Part shown: in pieces, positions 27,437 through 35,775 of the stretch | Position numbering within the stretch: the stretch's first letter is position 1 | Layout: every line of letters begins with the position of its first letter | DNA from: Pirellulaceae bacterium | GTDB lineage: Bacteria > Planctomycetota > Planctomycetia > Pirellulales > Pirellulaceae | Reading direction: 5' to 3' | Assembly: GCA_026004795.1 (NCBI GenBank) | Contig: BPJV01000003.1 | Location: 558,001 to 622,000, forward strand | DNA length: 64,000 bases | The notes under the pieces: generated by a model | Seen by the model: only the letters and a program-made list of their open reading frames with translations | The model's database searches: none | Told to the model about the DNA's origin: nothing | Translations under genes and position numbers: made by a program

Positions 27437-27889
27437 ATGACGAGCCGTAGATTGTTGAAAGCAGCAGAAGCGATCCGGGAAGTGGTCAGCATGGCGATCC
27501 TCACCGAGATCCGAGACCCCCGGGTGCGCAACGTCACGGTAACCAGTGTCGAGGTGGCGCCGGACATGCGTTCGGCAAAAGTGTTCGTCAGCGTGATGGG
27601 TGACTTGGGGCGGCAACAGCTTTGCCTGCGCGGTCTGAACAATGCGGCGGGCTTTCTACAAGCAAAGATCGCCAGCCGTATCGATACGCGTTATACGCCT
27701 CGCCTGACCTTCTCCTTGGACGACGGAGTCAAGAAGAGTCTGGAAGTGGCGCGGATTCTCAAACAGATCGCCGACGAGCGCTCTGCACGAGAACAGCAGG
27801 AAGGTAGCGTCCCGGAAAACGCCTGCGAGTCCCCTGCCGAGTCGCCCCACACCTCGGCGCCCTTCACCGAGGAGGTGGACGAGGAATAA
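27437..27889 (+). CDS. rbfA: Ribosome-binding factor A
   Basis: A 150-aa protein with the single KH-like RbfA fold: [18 protein letters not shown], the conserved [16 protein letters not shown], and [12 protein letters not shown] near the C-terminal end of the domain. A short acidic tail follows. RbfA binds the 30S precursor near 16S rRNA helix 1 and helps late maturation, especially in the cold. The ATG is preceded by AAGGCGGA. It lies 85 bp downstream of infB, consistent with the nusA-infB-rbfA operon. truB, which often follows, is absent here. Confidence 0.94.
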   Translation: MTSRRLLKAAEAIREVVSMAILTEIRDPRVRNVTVTSVEVAPDMRSAKVFVSVMGDLGRQQLCLRGLNNAAGFLQAKIASRIDTRYTPRLTFSLDDGVKKSLEVARILKQIADERSAREQQEGSVPENACESPAESPHTSAPFTEEVDEE

Positions 27890-28013
27890 GGTCCCATCCC
27901 CGACTTGATGCAGCCGACAGCCTGCCTATGCTTGGTGACATTCCATGGATCAAGGCCTGTGGTTTGCTTGAGCATCCCTACGTTATTCCCAGCTAACACG
28001 AAGAAAACCATCC

Positions 28014-28862
28014 ATGAGCAAGACGAGCCGCGCGGATCGCATCCAGTTGCTGCAGAAGGTAACTGCAAAAAACTTTACTCCCATCCTCCCCCCTGAGGAT
28101 CGCTCCGTTCTAGAGACGCTGTTGTACGCTTGCTGCTTGGAAGATGCGCCCTACGATGCCGCCGATGAAGCATTCGGGCGGCTGCAGGAATCGTACTTCG
28201 ACTGGAACGAAGTCCGCGTGACGACCATCACCGAGCTTTCCGAAACGCTGCACAACCTGCCGAATCCTCGAGCGGCCGCGATTCGCATCAAGAAGAATCT
28301 ACAGTCGATTTTCGAAACGCGCTATTCTTTTGATCTCGAGGATCTGCGGAAACTCAATCAAGGCAAGGCGGTACAAGAACTGGAAAAGCTGGCCGGCATG
28401 ACCCGCTTCGTCCTCGGCTATGTTGTCCAACATGCCCTCGGTGGTCACGCGGTGCCGGTGAGCGAATCGATCATGAATTTGCTACGGATGCTGGAAATCG
28501 TCTCCGAGGCGGAAGCCGCCAAGGGACAGACGCCAGGTCTGGAACGCACCATCCCCAAGACCAAAGGCATTGACTTCGCCTCCCAATTGCATCAGTTCGC
28601 GGTAGCGGTTGCCCAGTCTCCCAACAGCAGCAAGCTCAAGACGATTCTGAAAGATGCCGGTTACGTTCCTCCGGCAACAAACGAGAACGTGACGACCGGC
28701 GAGGAGGAGACAAAGCCCGGCCCAGCAAAACCCAAACCGCCGAAGAAGAAGAGCTCCGCAAAATCAAAGGCGGTAACGAAGAATAGTTCGGCAACAAAAA
28801 AGAAAACCGCCCCGAGCGCGAAGAAGAAAACCGGAAAGACGGCAAAGAAAAAACCACGTTAA
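28014..28862 (+). CDS. Degenerate HhH-GPD (endonuclease III-like) protein with lysine-rich H1-like tail
   Basis: A 282-aa protein. Residues about 10-220 resemble the HhH-GPD fold of endonuclease III (LETLLYACCLEDAPYDAADEAF, then LPNPRAAAIRIKKNLQSIF). The hairpin and catalytic stretch that normally reads LPGVGRKTA...VDTH is here LAGMTRFVLGYV...VPVSES, so both the catalytic Lys and the Asp appear to be lost. No four-Cys iron-sulfur cluster is seen. The last 60 residues are a Lys/Ala/Pro repeat tail (KKKSSAKSKAVTKN) like histone H1. I infer a DNA-binding rather than glycosylase role. It follows rbfA by about 125 bp and may share its transcript. Confidence 0.72.
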   Translation: MSKTSRADRIQLLQKVTAKNFTPILPPEDRSVLETLLYACCLEDAPYDAADEAFGRLQESYFDWNEVRVTTITELSETLHNLPNPRAAAIRIKKNLQSIFETRYSFDLEDLRKLNQGKAVQELEKLAGMTRFVLGYVVQHALGGHAVPVSESIMNLLRMLEIVSEAEAAKGQTPGLERTIPKTKGIDFASQLHQFAVAVAQSPNSSKLKTILKDAGYVPPATNENVTTGEEETKPGPAKPKPPKKKSSAKSKAVTKNSSATKKKTAPSAKKKTGKTAKKKPR

Positions 28863-28949
28863 GATTCCGTAAAAGATCTTGTACGACGTACGGACATACT
28901 TCATCACGAACCCATTTGAGTGAATCGGTGACGCGAGGTTGCTTTAGTC

Positions 28950-29705
28950 ATGGCAGGACATTCCCATTGGGCCGGCATCAAGCACAAGAAAGCTCTGGTT
29001 GACGCCAAGCGTAGCAAGCTGTGGTCGAAATTGTCGAAGGCCATCATCGTAGCTGCCAAACTGGGTGGAGGCGATCCCGACGCCAATCCCCGCTTGCGCG
29101 CGGCCATTCAGGAAGCTAAGTCGCTGAGCATGCCCAAGGACAACATCGAACGGGCGATCAAGCGGGGCACGGGTGAAATCGAAGGTGGCAATGTCGAAGA
29201 AGTGCTCTACGAGGGGTATGGCCCCGGGGGCGTGGCCATCATGTGTGATATCATGACGGACAATCGCAATCGAACGGCACCGGAATTGCGCAAGCTATTC
29301 GATACCTACGGAGGTAACCTGGGAGCGACCGGCTGTGTCAGCTATCTATTTGACCGCAAAGGCGTGATCGTCATCCGTGAGGGGATGGAGAATGTCGAGC
29401 GGATTATGGAAATCGCTATGGAAAACGCAGCGGAAGACATCGAAACCTACGACGACCGCATCGAGATCTTCACTGCACCGGAAAACCTCAGTCAGGTCCG
29501 CACGGCATTGGAAGAGGCTGATGTTGCCATCGACGTGGCTCAGGTGGCTCGCATCCCCCAAACGACCGTAGACGTCGATGAGGAGACAGCAAGAAAAGTC
29601 TTGAAGTTGCTGGAAGCGCTCGAAGATCATGACGACGTTCAAAACGTCGCTTCCAACCTGAATTTCGACAATGCTGCGGTCGCCCAAATGATGGAGGCGT
29701 CTTGA
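28950..29705 (+). CDS. YebC/PmpR-family regulatory protein
   Basis: A 251-aa protein that matches the family over its full length: it begins MAGHSHWAGIKHKKALVDAK and continues with LRAAIQEAKSLSMPKDNIERAIKRGTGE. The YEGYGPGGVAIM and DNRNRTAPELRKLF segments are typical. Members have been described as transcriptional regulators (PmpR), mitochondrial TACO1-like translation factors and, more recently, ribosome-associated relievers of polyproline stalling, so the exact role is uncertain. It often lies beside ruvC in other bacteria, but not here. It converges on the ACT-domain gene. Confidence 0.95.
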   Translation: MAGHSHWAGIKHKKALVDAKRSKLWSKLSKAIIVAAKLGGGDPDANPRLRAAIQEAKSLSMPKDNIERAIKRGTGEIEGGNVEEVLYEGYGPGGVAIMCDIMTDNRNRTAPELRKLFDTYGGNLGATGCVSYLFDRKGVIVIREGMENVERIMEIAMENAAEDIETYDDRIEIFTAPENLSQVRTALEEADVAIDVAQVARIPQTTVDVDEETARKVLKLLEALEDHDDVQNVASNLNFDNAAVAQMMEAS

Positions 29706-29796
29706 TCGATCGAGCGCGGCAGTGGGCCCTGTACGGTGATGGCCCGCCGATCAAAACGCGGCCTGCTCGCACGGACGTCCGTGACCACTGCAGCCC

Positions 29797-30285
29797 TTAG
29801 CGGTTCAACAGGTCATCCTCGTTGAGCAATCGGAACCCGCGCTGCGACAGCACCTCAGCCGCCAAGTCGGTATTATCGACCATGATCGCCACCGCAGGCG
29901 CCCGGCCACTTTCGGTCAACAACGGGTAGGCTTGGACAATGTTGATTTCGGCCTGCAATAGGGCAGAACAAACCTGAAGTAACGGCTGGCCATCCTCGGG
30001 CAGCTCCAGAGCGATCAAATCGCTTTCGATCAGCGCCAGGCCGGCTCGTTCGAGTATCTCCCGACCACGTTCGGGGTGACTAACCAGAAATCGCACAAAC
30101 GCGCACTCGGCCGAATCGCTTATCGACAGAGCAACGATGCGAATTCCCGTTCCTTCGAACCGCCGTACTACTTCCAAAAGTTGGCCCACGCGATTTTCCA
30201 GAAACACGGTGAACTGGCGAATCGAAGGATAATCACGACCACGAGCCGTTTGGTAATTGGTTGAACTGCTTTCTCCGGTACTCAT
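29797..30285 (-). CDS. ACT-domain (tandem) protein, probable amino-acid-sensing regulator
   Basis: The start is placed at the ATG at 30285 (MSTGESSSTNYQ); the track ORF starts 19 codons earlier. The 162-aa product carries two ACT-like halves: IRQFTVFLENRVGQLLEVVRRFEGTGIRIVALSISD, and later PLLQVCSALLQAEINIVQAYPLL. ACT domains bind small ligands, usually amino acids, and control enzymes or act as stand-alone sensors. No catalytic domain is attached. It is divergent from the thioesterase gene with about 140 bp between. Ligand and partner are unknown. Confidence 0.82.
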   Translation of the reverse strand: MSTGESSSTNYQTARGRDYPSIRQFTVFLENRVGQLLEVVRRFEGTGIRIVALSISDSAECAFVRFLVSHPERGREILERAGLALIESDLIALELPEDGQPLLQVCSALLQAEINIVQAYPLLTESGRAPAVAIMVDNTDLAAEVLSQRGFRLLNEDDLLNR

Positions 30286-30428
30286 CGTCTTGGTGGCCTT
30301 GGGAATGATCAGGGGCGGCAACGCACGAACCGGAGAAGGCATTGCCCTCCCCGGCGCTTGGTTGTCATTATTTCATGATCGCATTGACACGGCTAGCCAT
30401 AGCAGCACGCTTCCGCGAAAGGGCATCC

Positions 30429-30857
30429 ATGAATACGCTTGAGCATACGATTGAAATCCGGGTACGGTACAGCGAGACCGACGCACAAGGCCGCGTCCAC
30501 CACGCACAGTACTTGAATTACTTCGAACGTGGCCGCGTGGAACTCCTGCGAGCGATGGGGCATAGCTACCGCGACCTGGAGGCAACAGGATTGATGCTCG
30601 TAGTCTCTGAGATGCATGTCAAGTACCTGGGGGCGGCCCAATTCGATGACCTCCTGCGATTGACCACTACAGTAACTCGCACTCGCGGTACGCGCATCGA
30701 CCATGCCTATCGGATTGCATTAGCGGACCAGCCCGAACAACCGATCGTGGAGGCTACCAGCGTAATTGCTTGTATTGATCGCAGTGGCAAGGTACGACCG
30801 CTGCCAGCTTATCTGCGTCTCGACTCTCCACCAATCAGTCACTCCGAGAACCAGTAA
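30429..30857 (+). CDS. Acyl-CoA thioester hydrolase, 4HBT (YbgC-like) family
   Basis: The ATG at 30429 (MNTLEHTIEIRVRYSETD) matches the family start; the track's start is 29 codons upstream. The 142-aa hot-dog-fold protein has the signature SETDAQGRVHHAQYLNYFE, with the conserved catalytic Asp and the H..Y pair. RGRVELLRAMG and the central VKYLGAAQFDDLLRL are typical. Such enzymes hydrolyse acyl-CoA or aromatic acyl-CoA thioesters. The Tol-Pal neighbours of E. coli ybgC are absent, so physiological substrates are not implied by context. It converges tightly on the dipeptidase gene, with 2 bp between them. Confidence 0.9.
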   Translation: MNTLEHTIEIRVRYSETDAQGRVHHAQYLNYFERGRVELLRAMGHSYRDLEATGLMLVVSEMHVKYLGAAQFDDLLRLTTTVTRTRGTRIDHAYRIALADQPEQPIVEATSVIACIDRSGKVRPLPAYLRLDSPPISHSENQ

Positions 30858-30859
30858 CA

Positions 30860-32176
30860 TCAGTTCTGCGCTGCTTGTATCCGTCGAGCCGCTGCTTCTG
30901 CCTGGCGCATCACTCGCATGATGTTACCCGATAGTATTTTTTGAATATCTTCCTCGCGATAACCGCGATCGAGCAGAACTTGAGTTAATACCGGATACTT
31001 GGAGACATCCTCCAACTGTTCAGGAACCGTACCAATACCATCATAGTCGCTCCCCAACCCAACGTGATCGACTCCTGCCACTTTTACAATGTGGTCGATA
31101 TGATCGGCAACATGGTGCACCGAACCTCGGAGAATAGGATACCGGGCACGATAGGCGGCGCGCGCCCGCCGGATGGCCTCTTCATCATCCCCGAATTCCG
31201 CCGCCCATTGCCGCTCCAATTCAAACATGGTCCTCGTGTTGTTCGCCGATTCCGGCACAACGAATCCGGAATAGAAGTTCACCATCACCACGCCTCCATT
31301 GGCCGGCAATTGACGAAGAATCTCGTCCGGCACGTTGCGTGGATGGTCCGCTACCGCCCTGGCCGACGAATGAGAAAAGATCACCGGAGCAACACTGGTA
31401 TCCAGAGCAGATTGCATCGTCGCAGGCGACACGTGGGAAAGATCCACCAGCATGCCGAGGCGGTTCATCTCCCGCACCACTTCTTTCCCGAACTCGCTTA
31501 ACCCACCACAGCGAGGCTCGTCACTACAGGAGTCGGCCCAGTCGAGCGACTGGCTATGGGTAAGGGTCATGTACCTGGCCCCCAACTGGTAAAGCCGTCT
31601 GAGCTTTTCCAACGAATTCTCAATCGCGTGCCCTCCTTCGACACCGATCAACGATGCAATCTTCCCTGCTTGTCGCGCTTGCTCCACGTCGCTGACCGTC
31701 GATGCCAGAGCGAAGGTTTGCGGATAGCGACGAACCATGGCGTGAACGATCTCGATCTGCTCCAAGGTCATTTGGTGGGCAACCCCGGTCTGATCGGTAC
31801 TTGCCGGAACGTACACCGACCAGAACACCGCGCCCACACCGCCGGCCCGCAGCCGTGGGATATCGGTATGCAGATCAGGTTGTTCCTGAGCGATGTCCAG
31901 ACGATCGAAACTTTGGGAGGCGCGAGTGCGAATCTGCCATGGCAAGTCGTTATGACCATCGAACACGAATCCCCGGCGATGAATCGCTTCAGCGCGCGAC
32001 GACACCGTGATCAGGCGAGCTGGTGCATCGGCCTGTTGGGCCTCCAGCCGGTCGGCAGCCAACAGGCCACCGCATAGAATCGGCAGCAGGGCCATCCCAA
32101 CCGCTCCCCCTCCCCTGCACTTCCTTAATTCTTCAGCAGCGAACTTAGCCCTTGAGCCACCCGTAGCTGGTATCAT
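30860..32176 (-). CDS. Exported membrane dipeptidase (peptidase M19, renal dipeptidase family)
   Basis: M19 hallmarks are present: FVFDGHNDLPW (zinc-binding HxD), a bridging Glu in IGVEGGHAIENS, LVDLSHVSPATM, IFSHSSARAV and DHVGLGSDYDGIG near the C-terminus. The family hydrolyses dipeptides, including some D-amino-acid dipeptides, with a binuclear zinc centre. The track ORF reaches 32662 but runs into the divergent gene at 32289. Starts at 32257, 32176 or 32095 are possible; I favour the ATG at 32176, which leaves a basic n-region and a hydrophobic stretch (MALLPILCGGLLAADRL) as signal sequence. A periplasmic role in peptide recycling is inferred. Confidence 0.9.
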   Translation of the reverse strand: MIPATGGSRAKFAAEELRKCRGGGAVGMALLPILCGGLLAADRLEAQQADAPARLITVSSRAEAIHRRGFVFDGHNDLPWQIRTRASQSFDRLDIAQEQPDLHTDIPRLRAGGVGAVFWSVYVPASTDQTGVAHQMTLEQIEIVHAMVRRYPQTFALASTVSDVEQARQAGKIASLIGVEGGHAIENSLEKLRRLYQLGARYMTLTHSQSLDWADSCSDEPRCGGLSEFGKEVVREMNRLGMLVDLSHVSPATMQSALDTSVAPVIFSHSSARAVADHPRNVPDEILRQLPANGGVVMVNFYSGFVVPESANNTRTMFELERQWAAEFGDDEEAIRRARAAYRARYPILRGSVHHVADHIDHIVKVAGVDHVGLGSDYDGIGTVPEQLEDVSKYPVLTQVLLDRGYREEDIQKILSGNIMRVMRQAEAAARRIQAAQN

Positions 32177-32288
32177 TGGGTTTGCCCTTTGTTCATGCGA
32201 CGACCGACTTAGCGAAGGCGAATCGCAGGTATTATAATCGTTTGGTGGGCTAGCCATTGCGACTTTATCTTCTCGATCGACGGAACTC

Positions 32289-32630
32289 ATGTCGCACGAC
32301 CCTGACGCTGCTGAGATCCAGGCACAGCCGCTCTTGCCCCAAGTGCGGATGATCTGGTTCTTTGTCGTAACGCTCCTCATCGCCGCCGGACTGACGCTGA
32401 TCCAGGTTTCCGATCGCGGCTCCGCGCTGGTCAATGCTCTCATGTTCACCTGTTTGTTTTTGGTGGCCTTCGGCACCCTGTCGGCACTTACTTTCGTCAT
32501 CGCCTTTTCGTTAGGAGCATTGGAACGAGCCGTCGTTCCACCGGAAGAGCGCGTCGAAAGCCCCTTTGCCCATGACCGACTACCACCACAAGTATTGCCC
32601 CCTAGCTCACCGCCAACTGAGAGCAACTGA
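32289..32630 (+). CDS. Small two-helix membrane protein at the head of the ABC operon
   Basis: A 113-aa protein with two clear membrane segments, IWFFVVTLLIAAGLTLIQV and ALMFTCLFLVAFGTLSALTFVIAF, and a Pro-rich C-terminal tail. I recognise no family. Its TGA shares a base with the ATG of the next gene (TGATG), so translation of the two is coupled. The four genes to 37403 overlap throughout and form one operon. A membrane component or accessory of the ABC-2 exporter is inferred from position. It diverges from the dipeptidase gene, and the promoter should lie in that spacer. Confidence 0.7.
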   Translation: MSHDPDAAEIQAQPLLPQVRMIWFFVVTLLIAAGLTLIQVSDRGSALVNALMFTCLFLVAFGTLSALTFVIAFSLGALERAVVPPEERVESPFAHDRLPPQVLPPSSPPTESN

Positions 32631-34810
32631 TGAACGCACTGAGGCAACGCAGGTCGACGCATTGCTGGCTCGCGGGGCTAGCCATCTGGGCGATGCTCTC
32701 CACCCGCCCAGCGTTTCTCACCATTCTTCCGGCTCAGGAGCGCATCGCCACCAACACGATTGCCGGTCGAGCGTCACTTACCGTCACGGCAGACATGCTT
32801 CCTAAGAGCACCCATGGTTCTTATCGCTGCGCTCATATTCGTGTGTTCAACCCTTTGGGCCCCAGTGTTCAAGACCGCCATCTGGAGGTCCGCTTGCGCG
32901 TTCGCCCCTCGGTTACCGACGACGTATTGGTTTTCCAGAAGTCGCTGATCCTGCCCACCGGCGCCCGCCTGGTCGACGACTACATTGCGTTCATTGACCT
33001 GGGAACCGATTTTACGTGGGCGTTGGATGTCTATGAGGACGGTCGCGACATCCGCGCATCGCAGCAGCTCAACAGATCATCGTTACCTTTTCAATACGGC
33101 AGGAACGAACTGCGGTTCGCCGCCGCCTTCGGAATCCTGATCCGATCAGGGGAAGAGGGGGAGATCGACGAGACGGCAATTGGTCTACAACGTTTGGCCG
33201 AAAAGCGGCCCGCCGAGGAGGCGAGCACGCGTGGCTGGGGAGTCGCCCGGAACGGTTCGGTGGCCCCACACCTGGTCCGCACGTATCCGGGGCTCTCTGC
33301 CGACTGGTCTCACTACTCGATAGCCGATTGCTGGGCGTTGCAGCGGAGTTTACTGGAAGAGATTATCGACGATGCTCCCGACATCCATCGCGCGCTTCGC
33401 CAATACGTCGCCTCGGGAGGCAACTTGCTGGTGATCGACGATGCTCTCCCCCAAGAGGTGGTGGGACGATTCTTGCTGGGAGAAACGCATCCGCCAAGTG
33501 AAGAACCGTCACGCCGCCCCGATCACCAACGCCCCTCCAACGTGCCGACGGACACTATATCCTCCAGCAGTCCCGCCTCACCTCCCCACCCATCCGCCGC
33601 ATCGACAAGCGGAATCGCCAGCGATACGGTTCGCGGCGATGCCCAATCCTGGCCAGCACTCGTCACCTCCGCCAGCTTCGTCGGTTTCCCGCTCGGCGCC
33701 GGTAGGGTGTTCGCCGCCCAACCCATCGACACATGGAAGAACGATGAAGGGGCTAAGTTCCTGGAAGCGCTGTGGAGTCACCTCCATCAAGTACGCATCT
33801 CCCCGCAGATCGACGGAGAATGGTTCGTCCGACACTTGATCGAGGATATCGGCCAACCGCCGGTCTGGATGTTTTGTGCGATCGTAGGAATGTTCACCCT
33901 ATTGATTGGACCTGGATTACTGCTGTGGGCCAGACGACTTCAGCGTCCAAGCACCTTGGTATTCTTGATCCCAGTTGTTTCTTGCCTCACCACAGCATTC
34001 ATCCTCGGGTACAGCGTGATGTATGAGGGATTCTCATCCCACCTTCGGGTCACCAGCTTGACGCGATTTCGCAGTGAGACGGGGGAGGGATTCAGTTGGT
34101 CGCGGCAGTCCCTGTTCAGCGGTTGGTTGCCGGACGAGGGGGTGAAGCTCCCCGGCTCGGTGCTCGCCAGACCGGTGACTGAGCCGAGTGCCGCCAGTTA
34201 CCGGTATGGAAGTCCGCGTCAGGGGCCTCAAGCAATCATTCGATTTGCCGAGGGATATCAGTTCTGGCACGGTTGGCTGAAGCCACGAACACAACAGCAA
34301 CTTTTCGTGGTGGCCCCAGTAGATAATCTCGTATCTCCCCTGCGAATTACCCGACGGGGCCCTGGTCAACTGCGAGTGACGAACACCTGCGCACATGAGC
34401 TACCATTTGTTGTGGTGCGCGATCATAACGGGGAGTGGTACCATACCACCGCGCTCGCCCGCGGGCAAGCGGTTGACTTGAACGCTCAACCGCCTGGTAG
34501 CAGCACGGAGGGGCTTGCTTCGATCGTGCGCGAACTGATGCCGCTGCCACCTCCCGAGCTGTTCAACACGACACCGCTTTGGTCGTTCACCTTCGGCTAC
34601 AACCGTGTGCACCGTGTTGTACAAGAGCCGATGTACTCTCCGGGCAAAGGCCCCATCGGCAGCGTCCTCAGCGAGTTGGCATCCGGTCGCGCTCCGTTAG
34701 CTCCCGGAGAATTCCTGACCGCAATCCCTGAACACCCGAGGCTGCCCCTCGCACTTGCAGACGAACCCTCCCAGGGACTTCACCTCGTGATCGGAGGTGG
34801 TCCGTGGTAG
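32630..34810 (+). CDS. Large membrane-anchored extracytoplasmic protein of the ABC operon
   Basis: A 726-aa protein with an N-terminal signal segment. A beta-rich extracytoplasmic domain follows, then a glutamine-amidotransferase-like portion (LRQYVASGGNLLVIDDALP; later VGFPLGAGRVFAAQPIDTW). A pair of membrane helices lies near residues 405-465 (FCAIVGMFTLLIGPGLLLW), with another soluble domain after them. The pattern of a GATase-like fold followed by helices recalls GldG/DUF4350-type partners of ABC-2 transporters. It overlaps the ATPase gene by 7 bp. Substrate unknown. I see no catalytic Cys triad, so a structural or binding role is more likely than amidotransfer. Confidence 0.7.
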   Translation: MNALRQRRSTHCWLAGLAIWAMLSTRPAFLTILPAQERIATNTIAGRASLTVTADMLPKSTHGSYRCAHIRVFNPLGPSVQDRHLEVRLRVRPSVTDDVLVFQKSLILPTGARLVDDYIAFIDLGTDFTWALDVYEDGRDIRASQQLNRSSLPFQYGRNELRFAAAFGILIRSGEEGEIDETAIGLQRLAEKRPAEEASTRGWGVARNGSVAPHLVRTYPGLSADWSHYSIADCWALQRSLLEEIIDDAPDIHRALRQYVASGGNLLVIDDALPQEVVGRFLLGETHPPSEEPSRRPDHQRPSNVPTDTISSSSPASPPHPSAASTSGIASDTVRGDAQSWPALVTSASFVGFPLGAGRVFAAQPIDTWKNDEGAKFLEALWSHLHQVRISPQIDGEWFVRHLIEDIGQPPVWMFCAIVGMFTLLIGPGLLLWARRLQRPSTLVFLIPVVSCLTTAFILGYSVMYEGFSSHLRVTSLTRFRSETGEGFSWSRQSLFSGWLPDEGVKLPGSVLARPVTEPSAASYRYGSPRQGPQAIIRFAEGYQFWHGWLKPRTQQQLFVVAPVDNLVSPLRITRRGPGQLRVTNTCAHELPFVVVRDHNGEWYHTTALARGQAVDLNAQPPGSSTEGLASIVRELMPLPPPELFNTTPLWSFTFGYNRVHRVVQEPMYSPGKGPIGSVLSELASGRAPLAPGEFLTAIPEHPRLPLALADEPSQGLHLVIGGGPW

Positions 34811-35775
34811 TCCCTGCGGTTCATAGTTCATCGCCAGACATCAAGATCGACGCCCGGCGGCTCTATCGCATCTTCGGCTCGACACGCGCCGTGAATGACG
34901 TGTCCTTTGAAGTTGGCGCAGGACAGGTCTATGGCTTCATCGGGCCCAACGGCGCCGGCAAGACGACCACCATGCGAATCCTGTCGACGCTCGATCTGCC
35001 CGACTACGGGGATGCGTTGGTCGACGGCTTCTCCGTAATCAACGACCCGGATCGAGTACGTCGCCGGCTCGGTTTCATGCCCGACGGCTTCGGTACCTAC
35101 CCCAACATGACGTGTATCGAGTATCTCGACTTTTTTGCTCGAGCCTACGGTATCATCGGACGTGAGCGAATGCGCACCCTCCGCTTTACCCTCGCCTACA
35201 CGGGTTTGGACAAAATCGCGGAGAAACCGGTCCGCAGTCTTTCCAAAGGCATGCGTCAGCGGCTGTGCTTGGGACGAGCCATGATTCACAACCCCACGGT
35301 ACTGATTCTGGATGAACCGGCCAACGGCTTGGATCCGCGGGCGCGCATTGAACTTCGCAACATGCTCCGTGGGTTGGCGCAGCAAGGCAAAGCCTTGTTG
35401 GTTTCCTCCCACATTCTCACCGAGTTAGGAGAGATGTGCGACGCCATCGGCATCATCGAACAAGGCAAGCTGATCGTTACCGGTACGGTGACTGAGATCC
35501 GGCGCCAGTTGCAACCGCAGGTGACCGTGCGGGTTCATCTGCTGGGGCGCGGTGAGGAATTGGCCGCATGGCTACAACGCAGAGGGGAACCGATCCACGC
35601 GGTGTCCGCATCGGCAGAGAATGTCGAATTCAAGCTCTCGGGCGATGACCCTCAGGCTCGACACCAATTGTTGCAACAGATGATCGAGGAACGTTTTCCA
35701 GTCGTCGACTTCTCAGCGCAGCGCTCGACCTTGGAGGACGTATTCATGCATCTGACTACAGGAGCCGTGCAATGA
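34804..35775 (+). CDS. ABC transporter ATP-binding subunit (ABC-2 exporter type)
   Basis: A 323-aa ATPase starting with GTG inside the end of the previous gene. Walker A is GPNGAGKTTTM, the signature motif is LSKGMRQRLCLG, Walker B plus D-loop is VLILDEPANGLDP, and the H-loop His lies in VSSHILTELGE. A C-terminal extension of about 100 residues resembles those of NodI/CcmA/YhaQ-type exporter ATPases. It powers the permease encoded immediately downstream, whose ATG overlaps its TGA (ATGA). The direction is likely export, as for ABC-2 systems; the substrate is not predictable. Confidence 0.94.
   Translation: MVVPAVHSSSPDIKIDARRLYRIFGSTRAVNDVSFEVGAGQVYGFIGPNGAGKTTTMRILSTLDLPDYGDALVDGFSVINDPDRVRRRLGFMPDGFGTYPNMTCIEYLDFFARAYGIIGRERMRTLRFTLAYTGLDKIAEKPVRSLSKGMRQRLCLGRAMIHNPTVLILDEPANGLDPRARIELRNMLRGLAQQGKALLVSSHILTELGEMCDAIGIIEQGKLIVTGTVTEIRRQLQPQVTVRVHLLGRGEELAAWLQRRGEPIHAVSASAENVEFKLSGDDPQARHQLLQQMIEERFPVVDFSAQRSTLEDVFMHLTTGAVQ

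Noticed and set aside
29771-29782. 12-bp palindrome ACGGACGTCCGT between the yebC-family and ACT genes
   Set aside because: A single short palindrome in a convergent gap with no flanking T-run; not enough to call an operator or terminator.
30860-32662. 600-aa form of the dipeptidase as listed in the track
   Set aside because: The extra N-terminal 160 residues overlap the divergent membrane-protein gene at 32289 and have no conserved features; an internal start with a signal peptide fits better.
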